Below, in pieces: positions 44,527 through 53,325 of a DNA stretch of 64,000 bases (position 1 is the first letter of the stretch; each line of letters starts with the position of its first letter). Source of the DNA: Streptomyces goshikiensis (GTDB taxonomy: Bacteria > Actinomycetota > Actinomycetes > Streptomycetales > Streptomycetaceae); assembly GCF_014650555.1 (NCBI RefSeq), contig NZ_BMVE01000001.1, forward strand, positions 744,001 to 808,000, read 5' to 3'. Made by a program: the position numbers and the translations under genes. Below the pieces are notes generated by a model. It searched no databases. It saw nothing but the letters and a program-made list of their open reading frames with translations, and had not been told where the DNA came from.

Positions 44527-46074
44527 TCAGGCGAGCGGGCCCGTCACCGGCTCGACGGCGGCGAGCAGCCCGCCCGAGCGGACGAACTCGTCGGCGGCCG
44601 CCAGGTCGGGGGCGAGGAAACGATCCGGCCCGGGACCCTGCACACCGGCCGCGCGGGCCGCCGCGATGGCCGCGAGGCTCGCCGGGGCCGCGGTGAGCCC
44701 GTGCCGCAGCTCGATGGCGCGGGTGGCCGCGTACAGCTCGATGGCGATGATCCGCGTCAGGTTGTCGACGGCGGTACGGAGCTTGCGCGCCGCCGACCAC
44801 CCCATGGAGACGTGGTCCTCCTGCATGGCGGAGGAGGGGATCGAGTCGGCGGAGGCCGGCACCGCGAGCCGCTTCATCTCGCTGACCAGGGCGGCCTGCG
44901 TGTACTGGGCGATCATCAGGCCGGAGTCCACGCCGGCGTCGTCCGCGAGGAACGGCGGCAGGCCGTGCGAGCGGTTCTTGTCGAGCAGGCGGTCGGTGCG
45001 GCGCTCGGCGATCGAGCCGAGGTCGGCGGCCGCGATGGCCAGGAAGTCCAGGACGTACGCGACCGGCGCGCCGTGGAAGTTGCCGTTGGACTCCACGCGG
45101 CCGTCGGGCAGCACGACCGGGTTGTCGACGGCGGCGGCCAGCTCGCGCGAGGCGACCAGGGCGGCGTGCGCCATGGTGTCGCGGCCGGCGCCGGCGACCT
45201 GGGGGGCGCAGCGCACCGAGTAGGCGTCCTGCACGCGCGGCGCGGTCTCCTCCTGGAAGTGGCGGACGAGCCCGGAGCCCTTCAGGACGGCGGCCATGTT
45301 GGCGGCGGAGGCCCCCTGGCCGGGGTGCGGCCGGATGGCGTGCAGCTCGGGCTGGAGCACCTTCTCCGTACCGAGCAGCGCCTCCAGGGTCAGCGCGGCG
45401 GTGATGTCGGCGGACGTGTAGAGCTTGCCGAGGTCGGCGAGGGCCATGATCAGCATGCCGAGCATGCCGTCGGTGCCGTTGAGGAGGGCCAGGCCCTCCT
45501 TCTCGCGCAGCTCGACGGGCTCGATGCCGGCCTCGGCGAGCAGTTCCCCGGCGGGCCGGACGACCCCGTCCGGGCCCTCGGCGTCGCCCTCGCCCATGAG
45601 CGCGAGCGCGCAGTGGGAGAGCGGCGCGAGGTCGCCGGAGCAGCCGAGCGAGCCGTACTCGTGCACGACCGGCGTGATGCCGGCGTTGAGCACGTCGGCC
45701 ATGGTCTGGGCGACGGACGGGCGCACGCCGGTGTGACCGGAGGCGACGGTCTTCAGGCGCAGGAACATCAGGGCGCGCACGACCTCCCGCTCGACGCGCG
45801 GGCCCATGCCGGCGGCGTGCGAGCGGACGATGTTGCGCTGGAGCTGGGCGCGCAGCTCGGGGCTGATGTGCCGGGAGGCGAGGGCGCCGAACCCGGTGGA
45901 CACCCCGTAGACCGGCTCGGGCTTGGCCGCCAGTGCGTCGACGATCCCGCGGGCGCGGGCCAGGGCGTCGAGCGCCTCGCCGGACAGCTCGACGCGCGCG
46001 TTGCCGCGGGCGACGGCGATGACATCCTCGGCGGTGGTCCCGGACGTCCCCACCACGACAGTGTGCATATCCAT
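44527..46074 (-). CDS. hutH: Histidine ammonia-lyase
   Basis: 515 residues, MIO-dependent lyase converting L-histidine to urocanate and ammonia, the first step of histidine use. The MIO triad is C145-S146-G147 in GSLGCSGDLAPLSHCALALMGEG, the variant seen in streptomycetes instead of Ala-Ser-Gly. Other hallmarks: YGVSTGFGALASRHIS (active-site Tyr), RNIVRSHAAGMGP, GLALLNGTDGMLG, QDAYSVRCAPQVAG, SSAMQEDHVSMGW. The start at ATG 46074 (MDMHTVVVG) is chosen by resemblance to other streptomycete HutH; ATG 46083 lies upstream in frame. No other hut gene is adjacent. Confidence 0.96.
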   Translation of the reverse strand: MDMHTVVVGTSGTTAEDVIAVARGNARVELSGEALDALARARGIVDALAAKPEPVYGVSTGFGALASRHISPELRAQLQRNIVRSHAAGMGPRVEREVVRALMFLRLKTVASGHTGVRPSVAQTMADVLNAGITPVVHEYGSLGCSGDLAPLSHCALALMGEGDAEGPDGVVRPAGELLAEAGIEPVELREKEGLALLNGTDGMLGMLIMALADLGKLYTSADITAALTLEALLGTEKVLQPELHAIRPHPGQGASAANMAAVLKGSGLVRHFQEETAPRVQDAYSVRCAPQVAGAGRDTMAHAALVASRELAAAVDNPVVLPDGRVESNGNFHGAPVAYVLDFLAIAAADLGSIAERRTDRLLDKNRSHGLPPFLADDAGVDSGLMIAQYTQAALVSEMKRLAVPASADSIPSSAMQEDHVSMGWSAARKLRTAVDNLTRIIAIELYAATRAIELRHGLTAAPASLAAIAAARAAGVQGPGPDRFLAPDLAAADEFVRSGGLLAAVEPVTGPLA

Positions 46075-46119
46075 ATTCAGCACCCTACGGACTGAATCGC
46101 TTCATGTCACTAGCCAGCC

Positions 46120-47223
46120 TCAGGCACGGCCGCGGAAGCGGCGCCGCTCGCCCGCGCCTTCCTGGGCGGCGTCGGCGAGGCGTACGACGGCGGTGTCCCG
46201 GCCCGCCACGACCGGCTGGACGCAGCGCGCGGCCTTCGCCTTGTACTGGGCGGCGTCGGCCAGCCGGAACAGCCGCCGGGAGGACTTCACCACTCCGATC
46301 GGGTCCCCGGTGGAGGCCACCCCGCAGGCCACGCCCTCGCCCAGCTCCAGTCCGGCGGCGCGCAGGCACACCTCCTCGGTGACGCGCACCACCTCGTCGG
46401 CGGACGGCCCGACGCTCACCAGACAGAACTCGTCCCCGCCGAGCCGGGCCACGAGCGCGCCGGGCAGCATCGCGCCGCACAGGCTCAGAACGGACCCGAA
46501 CCGCTCCAGCAGCCGGTCCCCCATGGCGTGCCCGAGGGTGTCGTTGACCTTCTTGAGCCCGTTCAGATCACATACGACGAGGCTCACGACGACCCCCGAG
46601 CGCCGGTGCTCCTCCAGGGCCTCGTCCAGCCGCATGTCGACGGCGCGCCGGTTGGCGAGCCCGGTCAGGGGATCCGTGAAGGCGAGCCGCCGGGCCTCTT
46701 CGAGCCGTTCGTTCTGCGCGAGCCCCGCCGCGACCACGGCGGCCAGCACGGTCGCGAATTCGGCATCGTCCTCGTCGAACCCGGGCAGCCCCTGATCGCG
46801 CGCGACGTACAGCTCCCCCCAGGCCCGTCCGCTGAGCACGATCGGCGCGACCACGCAGCTCCCGCGCCCCCGCCGCCGCAGCGCCTCGCCGCGCCGGCCG
46901 GCGCCCGCGCCCACCACCCACGCGTGGGGCCCGCCGCCGCCGACCCAGCGCTCGTGGAGGAACTCGGCGATCTCGGGGAAGTCGTGCACGGGATACGACT
47001 CGTCCTCGGGGAACTCCTCCTCGCCCGGGCGGCGCTCCCCCTCGTTGACGAGCACCCGGAGCCGGCCGCGTTCGCGCTCCCAGGCGGAGATCGCGGCGAA
47101 CGACCCGTCCATGGCCAGCCGCGCCCCGCGCGCGGCCGCGCGCACGCTGTCCCGCGGCGCGCAGGCGGCCGCCATGGCCTGCGCGAGCTCCACGACGGCC
47201 CGCAGCCGCCCGTCGACTCCCAT
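46120..47223 (-). CDS. cdgE: GAF-GGDEF diguanylate cyclase (CdgE-like)
   Basis: 367 residues. An N-terminal GAF sensor domain (about 10-175: AVVELAQAMAAACAPRDSVRAAARGARLAMDGSFAAIS ... APIVLSGRAWGELYVARDQGLPGFDEDDAEFATVLA) precedes a GGDEF domain with FTDPLTGLANRRAVDMRL, CDLNGLKKVNDTLGHAMGD and the intact catalytic motif RLGGDEFCLV (about 261-265). No RxxD inhibitory site precedes GGDEF. It should make c-di-GMP, the BldD ligand controlling streptomycete development. On the minus strand TAACCT (47235-47230) is 6 nt before ATG 47223 (leaderless). The symbol is from domain order and location; treat as likely. Confidence 0.85.
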   Translation of the reverse strand: MGVDGRLRAVVELAQAMAAACAPRDSVRAAARGARLAMDGSFAAISAWERERGRLRVLVNEGERRPGEEEFPEDESYPVHDFPEIAEFLHERWVGGGGPHAWVVGAGAGRRGEALRRRGRGSCVVAPIVLSGRAWGELYVARDQGLPGFDEDDAEFATVLAAVVAAGLAQNERLEEARRLAFTDPLTGLANRRAVDMRLDEALEEHRRSGVVVSLVVCDLNGLKKVNDTLGHAMGDRLLERFGSVLSLCGAMLPGALVARLGGDEFCLVSVGPSADEVVRVTEEVCLRAAGLELGEGVACGVASTGDPIGVVKSSRRLFRLADAAQYKAKAARCVQPVVAGRDTAVVRLADAAQEGAGERRRFRGRA

Positions 47224-47249
47224 CACCCCAGGTTAGGGAGTTTCCCCGC

Positions 47250-47276
47250 TTCCGCCCCCGGACCACGGGGGCGGAA
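47250..47276 (-). terminator. Terminator after enoyl-CoA hydratase gene
   Basis: TTCCGCCCCCG (47250-47260) and CGGGGGCGGAA (47266-47276) form an 11-bp stem with a 5-nt loop, 20 nt beyond the stop of the gene at 47297-48088 and before the GGDEF gene. Confidence 0.7.
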
Positions 47277-47296
47277 AGCGCGAGCCGCGGTGGCGG

Positions 47297-48088
47297 CTAC
47301 ATGCCCGGCCACTCCGGGCGGCGCTTCTCGTTGAACGCGGCCACGCCCTCCGCCCGGTCGGCGGAGAAGGCGACCGTGCGCCAGGCCGCGTCCTCGATCT
47401 CCAGGCCGGCGGCCAGGTCCATGCCGTGGCCCAGGCGCAGCGCCCGCTTGGCGGCCCGCAGGCCCACCGGGGAGTTCGCCGCCATCCGCCCGGCCAGGGC
47501 GAGGGCCGCCTCGCGGTCCGTGCCCGCCGCCACCACCGAGTCCACCAGGCCCAGCGCCAGCGCCTCGGCCGCCTCCACCCGCCGCGCCGTGAAGATCAGC
47601 TCCGCGGCCCGCGCCGCGCCCACGCGCCGCGGCAGCAGCTGCGTACCGCCACCGCCCGGGATGACACCGACCGAGACCTCCGGCAGGCCCACGACCGCCG
47701 TCTCGTCGGCCACGATCACGTCACACGCCAGCGCCAGCTCGAAGCCGCCGCCCAGCGCGAACCCGTGCACCGCCGCGATCGTCGGCATCGGCAGCTCCAG
47801 CACGCCCCCGTACGCGCCCCGCGTGGTCGGCCGCTGCCGCACCAGCTCCGCGTCCGACAGCGAGTTCCGCTCCTTGAGGTCCGCGCCGACGCAGAACGCC
47901 CGCTCCGCGGTCGAGGACACCACGACCACCCGCACCGACGCGTCCGCCGCGAGCGAGGCGCACGCCGAACCGATGGCCCGCGCCATCTGCGTCGACACCG
48001 CGTTCATCGCCTTCGGCCGGTCCAGGACCAGCTCGGCGACCCCGCCGTCATGCCGGCGCACTGCCACGAACTCCGATACCTCAGGCAC
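47297..48088 (-). CDS. Enoyl-CoA hydratase/isomerase family protein
   Basis: 263 residues, crotonase fold. VAELVLDRPKAMNAVSTQMARAIGSA, the oxyanion-hole segment RAFCVGADLKERNSLSD, PTIAAVHGFALGGGFELALACDVIVADETAVVGLPEVSVGVIPGGGGTQLLPR, and a C-terminal VAAFNEKRRPEWPG are all typical. The Glu of LPEVSVG fits the second catalytic Glu position, while the first position is Gly/Phe-rich (GGGFELA). The fatty-acid or branched-chain substrate is not known. GTG 48088 follows GGGAGGGT. A dyad lies in its promoter, overlapping the adenylate cyclase stop. Confidence 0.9.
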   Translation of the reverse strand: MPEVSEFVAVRRHDGGVAELVLDRPKAMNAVSTQMARAIGSACASLAADASVRVVVVSSTAERAFCVGADLKERNSLSDAELVRQRPTTRGAYGGVLELPMPTIAAVHGFALGGGFELALACDVIVADETAVVGLPEVSVGVIPGGGGTQLLPRRVGAARAAELIFTARRVEAAEALALGLVDSVVAAGTDREAALALAGRMAANSPVGLRAAKRALRLGHGMDLAAGLEIEDAAWRTVAFSADRAEGVAAFNEKRRPEWPGM

Positions 48089-48102
48089 AGCGGACCCTCC
48101 CG

Positions 48103-48117
48103 GTTAACGAACGTTAC
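48103..48117 (-). promoter_or_regulatory. Dyad upstream of enoyl-CoA hydratase gene
   Basis: GTTAACGAACGTTAC contains TAACG/CGTTA arms around AA. It lies 15 bp before the GTG start and covers the adenylate cyclase stop codon. The symmetry suits a dimeric repressor, for instance a TetR-type regulator of acyl-CoA genes; binding is inferred. Confidence 0.4.
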
Positions 48118-49337
48118 CCGGGGATCTTAGGCTTCCGGCGCGTCAGCGACCAGGGCTCCACGACGCCCAGGCCGCGTACCGGGCGCTGCCACATCGGCTG
48201 GAGCGCGAAGCGGTACGCGCCGCCACCCTCCTCCGACTCGGCTTCCTTCTCCGACACCGGCGCCGCGCCGGTGCGGCCCAGTTCCTCGGCCATCGCCCCG
48301 TCCACCAGCACCGCGTCCTTCGGCGCTATCGACGTCAGCCGCGAGGCCAGGTTCACCGTGGTCCCGAAGACATCGCCCATCCGGGTCGTCACTGTCCCGA
48401 AGGCGATGCCGACGCGCAGCTCCGGCATCTGCGGGTCGGCCTCCATCGTCTCGATCAGCCGCAGCGCGATCTCCGCCGCCGTGCCCGCGTCGTCGGCGCA
48501 GTACAGGACCTCGTCGCCGAGGGTCTTGATCAGCCGGCCGCCGTGCGCCGCCACCAGGTCCGCCGCCGTCGTCTCGAAGGCCTCGACGAGCTCGCCGAGC
48601 TCCTCCTCCTCCAGCCGCCGGGTCAGCCGGGTGAAGCCCACCAGGTCCGCAAAGCCCACCGCGAGCCGCCGGTCGACCATCTCCTCGTCGTCCGCGACCT
48701 GCACGACCCGCCCGGTCGCGGCCGCCAGCTGGCGCCGCCACACGTAGACGAGGAACTCCTCCAGCTCGGGCAGCAGCAGCTCGACCAGCGGGTACGTGAC
48801 CTCCGTACGGGTCATCCCCGGCTCCGGCGGCTCCGTCAGGCCCTCCAGGAAGGAATCGATCTGCCATTCGGCCAACCGGGCGGTGGTCTGCCCCGTGGAG
48901 CGCGCCACCTGGACCGCCATCGGCTCGCTCAGCAGCCCCGCCTCGACCAGGCCGGCGAGGCGGCGCAGTGCCAGTACGTCCGCCTCCGTGAGGGCCTTGG
49001 CCTGGCCGATGTCCGCGAAGCCCATCGCCCGCCAGAAGCGGGAGGCGAGCTCCATCGAGACCCCGGCGCTGCGGGCCGCCTGGAACGGCGTGTAGCGGCG
49101 CTCGGCGCCCAGGATGAGCTGCTCCAGGCGGATGGCGAGCGGGTCGGCCGTGGGCTGGGCGGTGTGGTCGACCTCGTGGTGCGGGGTGTGCTGGTCCCGC
49201 CCGATCGGCGTCCCGGTACCCGCGCCCCCGCCCGTACCGGCGCCGGTCGGCCCGGTGGGTCCGGCCGGCCCGGTGGGTCCGCCGGGGCCGGAGCCCCCTC
49301 CGGACGACGCGCTGGACGTAGAGTCGTCGACGGTCAA
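48114..49337 (-). CDS. cya: Class III adenylate/guanylate cyclase
   Basis: 407 residues. An N-terminal low-complexity collagen-like tract (GPGGPTGPAGPTGPTG) precedes a helical regulatory part (FQAARSAGVSMELASRFWRAMGFADIGQAKALTEADVLALRRL, resembling a MerR-like or adenylate-cyclase regulatory domain). The class III catalytic domain holds VGFADLVGFTRLTRRL (metal Asp), GGRLIKTLGDEVLYCADD and GIAFGTVTTRMGDVFGTTVNLASRL. It matches the soluble cyclase of Streptomyces involved in germination and development. TTG 49337 is preferred: AGGAGG is 6-7 nt upstream; ATG 49355 lies upstream of that signal. Confidence 0.9.
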   Translation of the reverse strand: MTVDDSTSSASSGGGSGPGGPTGPAGPTGPTGAGTGGGAGTGTPIGRDQHTPHHEVDHTAQPTADPLAIRLEQLILGAERRYTPFQAARSAGVSMELASRFWRAMGFADIGQAKALTEADVLALRRLAGLVEAGLLSEPMAVQVARSTGQTTARLAEWQIDSFLEGLTEPPEPGMTRTEVTYPLVELLLPELEEFLVYVWRRQLAAATGRVVQVADDEEMVDRRLAVGFADLVGFTRLTRRLEEEELGELVEAFETTAADLVAAHGGRLIKTLGDEVLYCADDAGTAAEIALRLIETMEADPQMPELRVGIAFGTVTTRMGDVFGTTVNLASRLTSIAPKDAVLVDGAMAEELGRTGAAPVSEKEAESEEGGGAYRFALQPMWQRPVRGLGVVEPWSLTRRKPKIPG

Positions 49338-49473
49338 GGGCCGCCTCCTGTCCATTCCGTGCGCACTGCCGAACCGGGTGATCGCCGGGAAGGCCGGGAT
49401 CGCCTAAACCATACGGCAGGTGTGCCGTAGCTCACTCCCCGGTCCGGTTCCCCGGCCCGCTCCCCGTCAGCCG

Positions 49474-50325
49474 CTACCGCACCGACCGCAGGTGGATGAC
49501 GTCCCCGGCGCCCACGGGCTCCCGCTCCCCGTCGGCCGTCCTGACGACGAGCCGTCCGTCCGCGTCCACCGCCTCGGCCGTTCCGGTGAGCCGGCGGCCG
49601 CCGGGCAGCTCCGCCCGTACGTGGCGGCCGAGGGTGGCGCAGCCCGCCGCGTACGTCTCCTGGAGGCCGCTGGCGGCCGGGTCGCCGCCGGCGGCGCGCC
49701 ACTCGCCGTACCACTCCTCCAGGGACCGCAGCACGGCCTTCAGCAGCGGCTCCCGGTCCGTGACGGAGGCCTTCGCCAGGGCCAGCGACCCGGCCTCTGG
49801 CACCGGCAGCTCGGCGTCGGTCAGCGTGACGTTGAGCCCGATGCCGAGGACGACGCCGTCACCGACCCGCTCGGCGAGGATCCCGCCGGTCTTGCGCTCT
49901 TCGCCGTCCACGATGACCAGCAGGTCGTTGGGCCACTTGAGCGCGGTGTCCACGCCCGCCGCCCGGGACAGCCCGGTCGCGGCGGCCACCCCGGCGAGGA
50001 GGGTCAGCCAGCCCCACCGCTCCTGCGGGACGGCCGCGCCCGGCTTGAGCAGGACGGAGAAGAACAGCCCCGACCGGGCCGGGGCCACCCAGCTCCGGTC
50101 GAGCCGGCCGCGCCCGGCGGTCTGCTCCTCGGCGACGAGCACGGCCCCCTCGGGCAGCTCCGCGGCGCGGGCGGCGAGGTCGCTGTTGGTGGACCCGGTC
50201 GAGGGGACCACCTCCACGGAGGTCCACAGCCCCCCGTCGGTCACCAGGGCCCGCCGCAGCGCGGCGGCGTTCAGCGGCGGCCGGTCGAGGCTCGACCAGT
50301 GGCCTGCGGAAGCGTCTGACGGCAT
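49474..50325 (-). CDS. birA: Biotin--[acetyl-CoA carboxylase] ligase
   Basis: 283 residues. No N-terminal repressor HTH is present, so it is a monofunctional ligase. Catalytic domain: VVPSTGSTNSDLAARA, EEQTAGRGRLDRSWVAPARSGLFFSVLLKP (biotinyl-AMP loop GRGRxxRxW), ALKWPNDLLVIVDGEERKTGGILAE, VVLGIGLNV; a C-terminal SH3-like domain follows (GRRLTGTAEAVDADGRLVVRTADG). It attaches biotin to carboxylase carrier domains. It is divergent from pccB and near accA (K549), its likely target. AAGGGGAA precedes ATG 50325. Confidence 0.94.
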   Translation of the reverse strand: MPSDASAGHWSSLDRPPLNAAALRRALVTDGGLWTSVEVVPSTGSTNSDLAARAAELPEGAVLVAEEQTAGRGRLDRSWVAPARSGLFFSVLLKPGAAVPQERWGWLTLLAGVAAATGLSRAAGVDTALKWPNDLLVIVDGEERKTGGILAERVGDGVVLGIGLNVTLTDAELPVPEAGSLALAKASVTDREPLLKAVLRSLEEWYGEWRAAGGDPAASGLQETYAAGCATLGRHVRAELPGGRRLTGTAEAVDADGRLVVRTADGEREPVGAGDVIHLRSVR

Positions 50326-50545
50326 CAAAGTTCCCCTTGCCTGGATGCCCGGCCCCGGGCCGGGCGCAAGCGCGTCTTCTCCGGCGAAACGGGCAGTGAA
50401 GTTCCGCGACAACCCTACCGACGCGCGGCCCGCGCGGCCGTCACGGACGCGATGCGACGCGACCGCCGGCCGGCGCGCGGCGCGACACGCCCCTAGGCAA
50501 GGCGGCGGGGCCAAGCAAGGCACTTCAGGTGTGTCAAACGCCGCA

Positions 50546-50574
50546 CTGTCGAGCGCCCTGCCCGCCGATACGCT
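50546..50574 (+). promoter_or_regulatory. Putative pccB promoter
   Basis: CTGTCG (50546-50551) and TACGCT (50569-50574) with a 17-bp spacer lie in the 323-bp divergent gap between birA and pccB (50326-50648), which holds no further gene. The predicted leader is about 68 nt. Confidence 0.4.
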
Positions 50575-50648
50575 ACGCACCAGTAGCCAGCAGTAGTCAT
50601 TCAATTGACCAGGCAGTTGACGACACCACGCAGGGAGCCGCGACCCCG

Positions 50649-52244
50649 ATGTCACAACCCTCAGAGCCGATCGACACGCACACGACCGCGGGCAAGATCG
50701 CGGACTTGCAGCGCCGCATCGACGAAGCCACCCACGCCGGTTCCGCACGGGCGGTGGAGAAGCAGCACGCCAAGGGCAAGCTGACGGCGCGTGAGCGGGT
50801 GGCGCTGCTGCTGGACGAGGGGTCGTTCGTCGAGCTGGACGAGTTCGCCCGGCACCGCTCCACCAACTTCGGGCTGGAGAAGACCCGCCCCTACGGTGAC
50901 GGCGTCGTCACCGGCTACGGCACGGTCGACGGCCGCCCGGTCGCGGTGTTCTCGCAGGACTTCACCGTCTTCGGCGGCGCCCTCGGCGAGGTCTACGGCC
51001 AGAAGATCATGAAGGTCATGGACTTCGCGCTGAAGACCGGCTGCCCGCTCGTCGGCATCAACGACTCCGGCGGCGCCCGCATCCAGGAGGGCGTCAGCGC
51101 GCTGGGCATGTACGGCGAGATCTTCCGCCGCAACGTCCACGCCTCCGGGGTCATCCCGCAGATCAGCCTGGTCGTGGGCCCCTGCGCGGGCGGCGCGGTG
51201 TACTCCCCCGCGATCACCGACTTCACCGTGATGGTCGACCAGACCTCGCACATGTTCATCACCGGCCCGGACGTCATCAAGACGGTCACCGGCGAGGACG
51301 TGGGCTTCGAGGAGCTGGGCGGCGCCCGCACCCACAACTCCACCTCCGGCGTCGCCCACCACATGGCCGGCGACGAGAAGGACGCCATCGAGTACGTCAA
51401 GTCCCTGCTCGCGTACCTGCCGTCGAACAACCTCTCGGAGCCGCCCGCCTTCCCGGAGGACGCGGACACCGAGGTCACCGACACCGACCGCGAGCTCGAC
51501 GTCCTCATCCCGGACAGCGCGAACCAGCCGTACGACATGCACACCGTGATCGAGCACGTGCTCGACGACGGGGAGTTCCTGGAGACGCAGTCGCTGTTCG
51601 CGCCGAACATCCTGACCGGCTTCGGCCGCGTCGAGGGGCACCCGGTGGGCATCGTCGCCAACCAGCCGATGCAGTTCGCCGGCTGCCTGGACATCAACGC
51701 CTCGGAGAAGGCCGCCCGGTTCGTCCGCACGTGCGACGCCTTCAACGTGCCGGTGCTGACCTTCGTCGACGTCCCGGGCTTCCTGCCCGGCACCGACCAG
51801 GAGTACAACGGAATCATCCGGCGCGGCGCGAAGCTCATCTACGCCTACGCCGAGGCCACCGTTCCGCTGATCACCGTCATCACCCGCAAGGCCTTCGGCG
51901 GCGCGTACGACGTCATGGGCTCCAAGCACCTCGGCGCGGACCTGAACCTGGCCTGGCCGACCGCGCAGATCGCCGTCATGGGCGCACAGGGCGCGGTGAA
52001 CATCCTGCACCGCCGCGCGATCGCCGAGGCGGAGGAGGCGGGCAACGCCGAGGAGACCCGGGCCCGGCTCATCACCGAGTACGAGGACGCCCTGCTCAAC
52101 CCGTACACGGCCGCCGAGCGCGGTTACATCGACGCGGTGACCATGCCGTCCGAGACCCGCGCGCACGTGGTGAAGGGGCTGCGCCAGCTCCGCACCAAGC
52201 GCGAGTCGCTGCCCCCGAAGAAGCACGGCAACATCCCCCTGTAG
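50649..52244 (+). CDS. pccB: Acyl-CoA carboxylase beta subunit (carboxyltransferase)
   Basis: 531 residues, crotonase-fold carboxyltransferase. Seen: [69 protein letters not shown] (oxyanion and biotin pocket), [79 protein letters not shown] at the [14 protein letters not shown] position (Asp, not Ile/Cys) fits the residue that sets propionyl- over acetyl-CoA preference in PccB, which is an inference from the family. Followed after 12 bp by accE. Needs the biotinylated alpha subunit at 54180. Confidence 0.95.
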   Translation: MSQPSEPIDTHTTAGKIADLQRRIDEATHAGSARAVEKQHAKGKLTARERVALLLDEGSFVELDEFARHRSTNFGLEKTRPYGDGVVTGYGTVDGRPVAVFSQDFTVFGGALGEVYGQKIMKVMDFALKTGCPLVGINDSGGARIQEGVSALGMYGEIFRRNVHASGVIPQISLVVGPCAGGAVYSPAITDFTVMVDQTSHMFITGPDVIKTVTGEDVGFEELGGARTHNSTSGVAHHMAGDEKDAIEYVKSLLAYLPSNNLSEPPAFPEDADTEVTDTDRELDVLIPDSANQPYDMHTVIEHVLDDGEFLETQSLFAPNILTGFGRVEGHPVGIVANQPMQFAGCLDINASEKAARFVRTCDAFNVPVLTFVDVPGFLPGTDQEYNGIIRRGAKLIYAYAEATVPLITVITRKAFGGAYDVMGSKHLGADLNLAWPTAQIAVMGAQGAVNILHRRAIAEAEEAGNAEETRARLITEYEDALLNPYTAAERGYIDAVTMPSETRAHVVKGLRQLRTKRESLPPKKHGNIPL

Positions 52245-52256
52245 GAGGTCAGTCCT

Positions 52257-52466
52257 GTGGTGATCAAGGTCGTCAAGGGGAACCCGACCCCGGAGGAGCT
52301 GGCCGCCGCACTGGCGGTGGTCCAGGCGCGCGCGGCGGCGCTGGCCTCGGCGCCGTCGGGCGCGCCCCCGGTGGCGGACGAGTGGGCGGCGCCGTCCCGC
52401 GTGGCCCGGCGGCACCTGCCGCAGCCGGGGCCGCGCGCGTGGGGGCGTACGTACTGGCCCGCGTAG
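52257..52466 (+). CDS. accE: Acyl-CoA carboxylase epsilon subunit
   Basis: 69 residues starting at GTG 52257 with GTAGGAGGTCAGTCC just before it. Family pattern: VIKVVKGNPTPEELAAALAVVQARAAA, followed by a Pro/Ala linker and a C-terminal SRVARRHLPQPGPRAWGRTYWPA with conserved W and basic residues. Epsilon subunits exist only in actinobacteria and stabilise the alpha-beta carboxylase complex. It lies 12 bp after pccB, hence co-translated. A strong hairpin follows. Confidence 0.93.
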   Translation: MVIKVVKGNPTPEELAAALAVVQARAAALASAPSGAPPVADEWAAPSRVARRHLPQPGPRAWGRTYWPA

Positions 52467-52487
52467 GGAAGATGGCGTGAACGGACG

Positions 52488-52519
52488 GTGGCGCCTGAGT
52501 ACTCGTACTCAGGCGCCAC
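52488..52519 (+). terminator. Hairpin after accE
   Basis: GTGGCGCCTGAGTAC (52488-52502) and GTACTCAGGCGCCAC (52505-52519) form a 15-bp palindrome centred on TC, located between accE and the small membrane gene. No T-tract. It could also be an operator. Confidence 0.7.
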
Positions 52520-52545
52520 GGCCGCCGCGGGGTCAGGATCGGGGC

Positions 52546-52677
52546 ATGCTCTGGTCTGATCCCAAGGACGAGCCGCCCCAGGACATGCGCGACGCGCAGG
52601 CCATGCTCCGGCGGCTGATCGTGGTGCTCGCGCTCGCCATGCTCGTGGTGGTGTACGTCCTCGGCGTCGGCTTCTGA
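52546..52677 (+). CDS. 43-residue membrane protein, possible MmpB
   Basis: MLWSDPKDEPPQDMRDAQAM, followed by LRR and a membrane span LIVVLALAMLVVVYVLGVGF. The short acidic head plus one span resembles the small morphogenic membrane proteins (MmpB type) described in Streptomyces, which affect development; recognition is from memory of the sequence pattern. AGGATC lies about 7 nt before ATG 52546. It is separated from accE by a strong hairpin and from maf by 42 bp. Confidence 0.65.
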   Translation: MLWSDPKDEPPQDMRDAQAMLRRLIVVLALAMLVVVYVLGVGF

Positions 52678-52719
52678 GCCCGGCCGGGCGGCCGCGGAGG
52701 GGCCCCTACGATGGCTCCC

Positions 52720-53325
52720 ATGACTGCCGAACCCCGCGCCCTCGTCCTCGCCTCCGCCTCGCCCGCCCGGCTGAACCTGCTGCGGCAGGCCGGGCTCGCC
52801 CCGCACGTCATCGTCAGCCACTTCGACGAGGACACCCGGAACGCGGACACCCCGGCGGAGCTGGCGCTGGCGCTGGCCGAGGCCAAGGCGGCCGTCGTGG
52901 CCGCCCTGGAGGAGGCCGCGGGCGCCCTGGTGATCGGCTGCGACTCGGTGCTGGAACTGGACGGCGAGGCGCTGGGCAAGCCGGCGGACCCCGAGGAGGC
53001 CACGGCCCGCTGGAAGTCGATGCGCGGGCGGGCCGGCGTGCTGCGCACCGGGCACTGCGTGATCGACACGGCGAGCGGGCGCCGGGTCTCGGCGACGGCT
53101 TCGACGACGGTCCGCTTCGGTGAGCCGACGGACGCGGAGGTGGCCGCGTACGTGGCGAGCGGCGAGCCGCTGCACGTGGCGGGCGCGTTCACCCTGGACG
53201 GGCTGTCGGCGCCGTTCATCGACGGGATCGACGGCGACCCCGGCAACGTCATCGGGCTGTCGCTGCCGCTGCTGCGCTCGCTGCTGGGCGAACTCGGCGT
53301 GTCCATCACGGACCTGTGGGCGTGA
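52720..53325 (+). CDS. maf: Maf family nucleoside-triphosphate pyrophosphatase
   Basis: 201 residues, Maf/HAM1-like fold. [19 protein letters not shown] is the N-terminal substrate motif; [23 protein letters not shown] (metal Asp) and [39 protein letters not shown] complete the active site. Members hydrolyse dTTP/UTP or modified nucleotides and are linked to septation control. TACGAT (52707-52712) is 7 nt before ATG 52720, favouring a leaderless start; ATG 52711 with GGAGGGG 8 nt upstream is the alternative. The 3' end overlaps the convergent gene by 20 bp. Confidence 0.92.
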   Translation: MTAEPRALVLASASPARLNLLRQAGLAPHVIVSHFDEDTRNADTPAELALALAEAKAAVVAALEEAAGALVIGCDSVLELDGEALGKPADPEEATARWKSMRGRAGVLRTGHCVIDTASGRRVSATASTTVRFGEPTDAEVAAYVASGEPLHVAGAFTLDGLSAPFIDGIDGDPGNVIGLSLPLLRSLLGELGVSITDLWA

